A stretch of DNA of 64,000 nucleotides from contig JANNBM010000056.1 in the NCBI GenBank assembly GCA_031385445.1, positions 310,001-374,000 of the forward strand, read 5' to 3'. Positions 60,510 to 64,000 of the stretch are shown one piece after another. How positions within the stretch are numbered: the first letter of the stretch is position 1; each line of letters opens with the position of its first letter. This DNA is from CAIYZT01 sp031385445 (GTDB lineage: Bacteria > Pseudomonadota > Alphaproteobacteria > Rhodobacterales > Rhodobacteraceae). The notes under the pieces were generated by a model that was given only the letters and a program-made list of their open reading frames with translations, was not told where the DNA came from and made no database searches. The position numbers and the translations under genes are program-made.

Positions 60510-62105
60510 ATGGCCCCCCGCGTACTCGTTTCTGATGAGCTTTCCGAAACCGCCGTCCAGATTTTTCGTGATCGCGGGGTCGAGGTGGATTACCTGCCCA
60601 AACTCGGCAAGGACAAGGACAAGCTGGCTGAAATCATCGGCCAATATGACGGCCTCGCCATCCGTTCGGCCACCAAGGTGACGGAAAAGCTGCTCGCCCT
60701 TGCCACCAACCTGAAGGTGGTGGGCCGCGCGGGCATCGGCGTGGACAATGTCGATATTCCAGCCGCGTCGAAAAAGGGCGTGATCGTGATGAACACCCCC
60801 TTCGGCAATTCGATCACCACCGCCGAACATGCCATCGCGATGATGTTTTCCGTCGCGCGGCAAATCCCCGAGGCGAATACCTCGACCCAGGCCGGCAAGT
60901 GGGAAAAGTCGCGGTTTATGGGGGTGGAACTGTTCAACAAGACCCTTGGCGTGATCGGTGCAGGCAATATCGGCGGCATCGTTTGTGACCGCGCGGTTGG
61001 GTTGAAGATGAAGGTTGTCGCCTATGACCCCTTTTTGTCGGACGAGCGTGCGAAGGCGCTTGGCGTGACCAAGGTGGAGCTGGAAGACCTGCTGCACCGC
61101 GCCGATTTCATCACGCTGCATGTGCCGCTGACCGACAAGACCCGCAACATCCTGTCGGCCGAAAATCTGGCCAAGGCCAAAAAGGGCGTGCGCATCATCA
61201 ATTGCGCGCGCGGCGGTTTGATTGACGAGGCGGCGCTGCTGGCGGCGCTGAACACCGGCCATGTCGCAGCGGCGGCTTTGGATGTTTTCGAAATCGAACC
61301 CGCCACTGAAAACCCGCTGTTCGGCCATCCGAACGTGGTTTGCACCCCGCATCTGGGCGCGGCCACCACCGAAGCGCAGGAAAATGTCGCCCTGCAGGTG
61401 GCCGAACAGATGTCGGATTATCTGCTTTCGGGCGCGGTGCAAAACGCGCTGAACATGCCCAATGTCACCGCCGAAGAGGCCGCTGTGATGGGCCCGTGGA
61501 TCAAACTTGCCGCCCATCTGGGCAGCTTTATCGGCCAGATGACGGACGAGCCGATCCGCGCCATCAACATTCTGTATGATGGCCGCGTGTCGGAAATGAA
61601 CCTTGCCGCGCTGAACCAAGCGGTGATTGCCGGCGTGATGAAAACCGCAAACCCTGATGTGAACCTTGTGTCGGCGCCCATCATCGCCAAAGAGCGCGGC
61701 ATTCAGATTTCGACCACGCGGCAGGACAAATCGGGCGCCTTCGATGCCTATGTCAAGGTGACCATGGTGACAGACAAGCGCGAACGCGCGGTTGCGGGCA
61801 CTTGTTTTTCCGATGGAAAACCGCGGTTTATCCAGATCAAGGGCATCAATATCGACGCCGAGATTGGCGCGCATATGCTGTATACGACCAACGACGACGT
61901 GCCGGGCATCATCGGCCTTCTGGGTATGACCATGGGCAAAAACGGCGTGAACATCGCCAACTTTACCCTTGGCCGATCGGGCGTGGGGCAGGATGCGATT
62001 GCGCTGTTGTATCTGGATCAGGCGATTGATCCGAAAGTTGTGAACACGCTTGTTTCAACGGGCATGTTTACCTCGGTCAAGCCGCTGGTGTTTGACGTGG
62101 TTTAA
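60510..62105 (+). CDS. serA: D-3-phosphoglycerate dehydrogenase
   Basis: This 531-residue enzyme starts serine synthesis by oxidising 3-phosphoglycerate with NAD. The N-terminal half has the 2-hydroxyacid dehydrogenase fold with LGVIGAGNIGGIVCDRA, the catalytic NCARGGLIDEAAL and CTPHLGAAT. The C-terminal part holds an intervening domain (about 320-450) and an ACT domain (about 455-531, NDDVPGIIGLLGMTMGKN) for serine control, the long form common outside enterics. With serB and serC it completes the pathway in one place. Confidence 0.97.
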   Translation: MAPRVLVSDELSETAVQIFRDRGVEVDYLPKLGKDKDKLAEIIGQYDGLAIRSATKVTEKLLALATNLKVVGRAGIGVDNVDIPAASKKGVIVMNTPFGNSITTAEHAIAMMFSVARQIPEANTSTQAGKWEKSRFMGVELFNKTLGVIGAGNIGGIVCDRAVGLKMKVVAYDPFLSDERAKALGVTKVELEDLLHRADFITLHVPLTDKTRNILSAENLAKAKKGVRIINCARGGLIDEAALLAALNTGHVAAAALDVFEIEPATENPLFGHPNVVCTPHLGAATTEAQENVALQVAEQMSDYLLSGAVQNALNMPNVTAEEAAVMGPWIKLAAHLGSFIGQMTDEPIRAINILYDGRVSEMNLAALNQAVIAGVMKTANPDVNLVSAPIIAKERGIQISTTRQDKSGAFDAYVKVTMVTDKRERAVAGTCFSDGKPRFIQIKGINIDAEIGAHMLYTTNDDVPGIIGLLGMTMGKNGVNIANFTLGRSGVGQDAIALLYLDQAIDPKVVNTLVSTGMFTSVKPLVFDVV

Positions 62106-62113
62106 TGCCGCAA

Positions 62114-62145
62114 GGCGTGGGGGGATTTCACATCCCCCCCGCGCC
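62114..62145 (+). terminator. Hairpin after serA
   Basis: GGGGGGAT (62119-62126) and ATCCCCCC (62132-62139) form a strong stem with a 5-nt loop, extended by GGCG and CGCC outside a bulge. It lies 9 bp after the serA stop. No T-tract follows, so Rho or a second hairpin may take part. Confidence 0.55.
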
Positions 62146-62169
62146 TGAATTTCCAAAGGGAAATTCAGG
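62144..62169. terminator. Second hairpin between convergent serA and gnd
   Basis: CCTGAATTTCC and GGAAATTCAGG form a perfect 11-bp stem with an AAAG loop directly after the first hairpin. It is symmetric and could serve the leftward gnd gene as well. Confidence 0.55.
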
Positions 62170-62178
62170 CCTGCCTTT

Positions 62179-62200
62179 GTGGGATATTTTGGGACTGACA
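62179..62200. repeat. Extragenic element, copy 4 (core only)
   Basis: GTGGGATATTTTGGGACTGA resembles the A/T-rich core of the other copies. The G/C palindromes expected beside it are probably the serA hairpins. Confidence 0.3.
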
Positions 62201-62214
62201 CGAGGGCCCTTGCG

Positions 62215-63615
62215 TCAATGTGCGCCCCATGGCCCGTGTTTGCCGGGATTGCCGTCAATCCGGTCAAACCCATGTGCGCCAAAAAAGTCGCGCTGGGCCT
62301 GGATCATGTTCGCGGTACCGCGAGCGGTGCGCATCAGATCGAACCATGCAAGACCCGCCGACAGCGCAGGCATGGCATGACCGGCCGAAGCGGCGGCCGC
62401 GACGACCCTGCGCAACGCGCCGTGATGCGCCTTCAGATGGGCGGTAAAGGCCGGGGCCAGGATCAGGTTGCGCGCCGCATCTTCGGTCAGGGCCGCTGAC
62501 ATATGATCGAGCATGTCGGACCGGATGATGCAGCCCGCGCGCCAGACCTTGGCACATTCGGGCAGAGGAACGCCCCATTTATACGTCTCTGACGCCGCCG
62601 CCAGCATGGCGAACCCTTGGGCATAGCACAGGATTTTCCCGGCAATCATCGCACCTTCGAGGTCTTTCAGATCAAGCGACAACTTTTGCGGGCCCGCGCC
62701 AAAAGCGGCCTGCCCCGCCTGCCGTTCGGCCAGCCGGGACGAGACATTGCGTGCCATCACCGCCGCCTCAATCACCGGAACCGGCGCCGCCAAGTGCTGC
62801 GCTTCAATCGCGGTCCAGCGGCCGGTGCCCTTTTGGCCTGCCGCATCAAGGATGACATCCAACATGGCCGCGCCCGTCGCCGGGTCTGTGGCACGGGCCA
62901 CAGCGCCCGAGATTTCAACGAGATAGCTGCGCAAAGTGCCTGCGTTCCAGCCTTCCAGAACCGGGGCGATCTCGTCCGCGCCAAGCCCAAGGCCATCGCG
63001 CATCACGCCATAAACCTCGGCGATCATCTGCATGTCGGCGTATTCGATGCCGTTGTGCACGGTTTTCACGAAATGCCCCGCGCCGCGCGGTCCCATCCAT
63101 GTGGCGCAGGGCGTGTCGCCATGCCGCGCTGCGATGGATTGCAGCACCGGCGCGACCCGGTCCCATGCCGCCTTCGGCCCACCCCCCATGATCGAGGGGC
63201 CATGCCGCGCGCCCTCTTCGCCGCCCGACACGCCGATGCCCAAAAACGGCACGCCCGCCGCTTCGGCTGCGGCGGCCCGCCGTTCGGTGTCTTGAAAATT
63301 TGCATTGCCCGCGTCGATGATCAGATCATCCGCGCCCATCAGCGGGCGTAGAACAGCAATCTGATCGTCCACTGTCTGCCCCGCCGGAACCATCAGGATG
63401 ATCGCGCGCGGCGGTTTGATCGCCGCCACCAGCGCTTGCAAGCTGTCCGTCGGCACAATGTTCGCGGCCAGTTCCCCCGCCTCGTCGAAAAAGGCTGTCG
63501 TCACCGATCCGGTCCGGTTCCACACCGCAATCCGGTGGCCCTTTTCGGCGATATTCTGCGCCAATGCCGCGCCCATGGTGCCAAGGCCGATCAGCCCGAT
63601 TGATGCCAGTTCCAC
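62215..63615 (-). CDS. gnd: 6-phosphogluconate dehydrogenase, decarboxylating
   Basis: This 466-residue enzyme of the pentose phosphate pathway makes ribulose-5-phosphate. The coenzyme loop is IGLIGLGTMGAAL; substrate and catalytic marks are GVSGGEEGARHGPSIMGGG, then HFVKTVHNGIEYADMQMI with the catalytic Lys and Asn, and GQKGTGRWT. Length is near that of E. coli Gnd (468). The start is not ATG: two GTG codons at 63618 and 63615 lie after GGGAGGG; I chose 63615 for spacing, and a TTG at 63630 is also in frame. Confidence 0.93.
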   Translation of the reverse strand: MELASIGLIGLGTMGAALAQNIAEKGHRIAVWNRTGSVTTAFFDEAGELAANIVPTDSLQALVAAIKPPRAIILMVPAGQTVDDQIAVLRPLMGADDLIIDAGNANFQDTERRAAAAEAAGVPFLGIGVSGGEEGARHGPSIMGGGPKAAWDRVAPVLQSIAARHGDTPCATWMGPRGAGHFVKTVHNGIEYADMQMIAEVYGVMRDGLGLGADEIAPVLEGWNAGTLRSYLVEISGAVARATDPATGAAMLDVILDAAGQKGTGRWTAIEAQHLAAPVPVIEAAVMARNVSSRLAERQAGQAAFGAGPQKLSLDLKDLEGAMIAGKILCYAQGFAMLAAASETYKWGVPLPECAKVWRAGCIIRSDMLDHMSAALTEDAARNLILAPAFTAHLKAHHGALRRVVAAAASAGHAMPALSAGLAWFDLMRTARGTANMIQAQRDFFGAHGFDRIDGNPGKHGPWGAH

Positions 63616-63761
63616 CACAAGCCCTCCCAAAAGGTTCGCGCCCGGATGTTAGCGCTGACGGCACTGCTAACACGCGATGGACGGCAAGAAAACTGCTCTT
63701 GTATCCCGCGGCATGCAATCCTAAGGCTGCCCTTGGCCCGAAAATGCTGCGGAGAGAAGAC

Positions 63762-64000
63762 ATGCGGACCTATGCGATTGGCGACATTCACGGGCATCTG
63801 GACAAACTGATCGCCCTGCAAGGCCTGATCGCCGCTGATATGGCGGTCCATGGCGCGGCGCCGATCGTCCATGTCGGCGATCTGGTGGACCGGGGGCCGG
63901 ACTGCCGCGGGGTGATCGAATATCTGTCGCGGGGCATTGCCGGGGGTGCGGAATGGGTGGTGCTAAAGGGCAATCATGACCGCATGTTCACCGGATTTTT
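63762..64000 (+). CDS. Metallophosphoesterase of the calcineurin-like group (3' truncated by window edge)
   Basis: The first 79 residues are visible and hold the metal-binding motifs in order: GDIHGHLDKL near residue 7, GDLVDRGPDCRGV near 39, and LKGNHDRM near 67. This is the pattern of Ser/Thr phosphatase-like and diadenosine tetraphosphatase-like enzymes; which one cannot be decided from this part. GGAGAGAAG precedes the ATG at 63762. It is divergent from gnd. Confidence 0.88.
   Translation, partial: MRTYAIGDIHGHLDKLIALQGLIAADMAVHGAAPIVHVGDLVDRGPDCRGVIEYLSRGIAGGAEWVVLKGNHDRMFTGF

Noticed and set aside
1..64000. CRISPR array, prophage, integrase, transposase or defence genes
   Set aside because: No regular direct repeats with spacers, no recombinase or transposase motifs and no phage structural genes were seen on either strand.

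Overview
The window looks like a chromosomal segment of an alphaproteobacterium of the order Rhodobacterales (Rhodobacteraceae/Paracoccaceae, Roseobacter-Rhodobacter relatives). The evidence is high GC content, a flagellar cluster with an SltF-type muramidase, a mutT-argJ-PPIase-secA block, a fused YlxR/L7Ae gene before infB, an ALDH16-type aldehyde dehydrogenase beside deoC, an alphaproteobacterial-type serC leader, and extragenic elements carrying an AATATCCCGGGG-like core. No rRNA, tRNA, IS element, phage gene or CRISPR array was seen.

Layout. 1-13.5 kb: flagellar genes. The end of flgI runs rightward. An overlapping leftward block fliF-fliH-like-fliN-fliP follows, then a divergent rightward block: fliL, a small membrane protein, a MotE-like gene, motA, a large secreted protein with an AMIN-like N-terminus, sltF, flhA, fliR, flhB and a small coiled-coil gene. 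13.5-17.3 kb: leftward CysQ-like phosphatase, PmbA/TldD-like gene and a DUF2125-like secreted protein. 17.5-21 kb: ALDH16-type aldehyde dehydrogenase and deoC, which together would degrade deoxyribose-5-phosphate to glyceraldehyde-3-phosphate and acetate. 21.2-25.9 kb: NhaD antiporter, a P-loop kinase, an EamA transporter and adenine deaminase. 26.1-28.7 kb: a decay zone with a broken RTX-type gene and a frameshifted MltB-type transglycosylase. 28.7-34 kb: rnr and ubiG leftward, proline iminopeptidase, a GNAT enzyme and a secreted hypothetical protein. 34.2-39.95 kb: promoter, leader hairpins, rimP-nusA-ylxR-infB and a strong terminator. 40-45.8 kb: a 46-residue gene, mutT, argJ, a parvulin PPIase and secA. 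45.8-54.9 kb: a ROK regulator divergent from xylF-xylH-xylG-xylA, which runs with start/stop overlaps into a Tat-exported vanadium haloperoxidase/PAP2 protein and a CRTAC1-like beta-propeller protein. 54.9-57 kb: an Rrf2 regulator, a gene-poor stretch and a luciferase-like oxidoreductase. 57-62.1 kb: TSUP permease, GNAT, serB, then divergent serC and serA, the complete three-step phosphoserine pathway. 62.2-64 kb: 6-phosphogluconate dehydrogenase and the start of a metallophosphoesterase.

Most genes are ordinary core functions. The most interesting material is the haloperoxidase/CRTAC1 pair coupled to xylose catabolism, two tandem 20-bp palindromes between serC and serA, the large AMIN-like protein after motA with no motB in sight, a 46-residue gene after infB, and the decay zone at 26-28.7 kb. 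Functions are assigned by reading translations and motifs; no database search was run.
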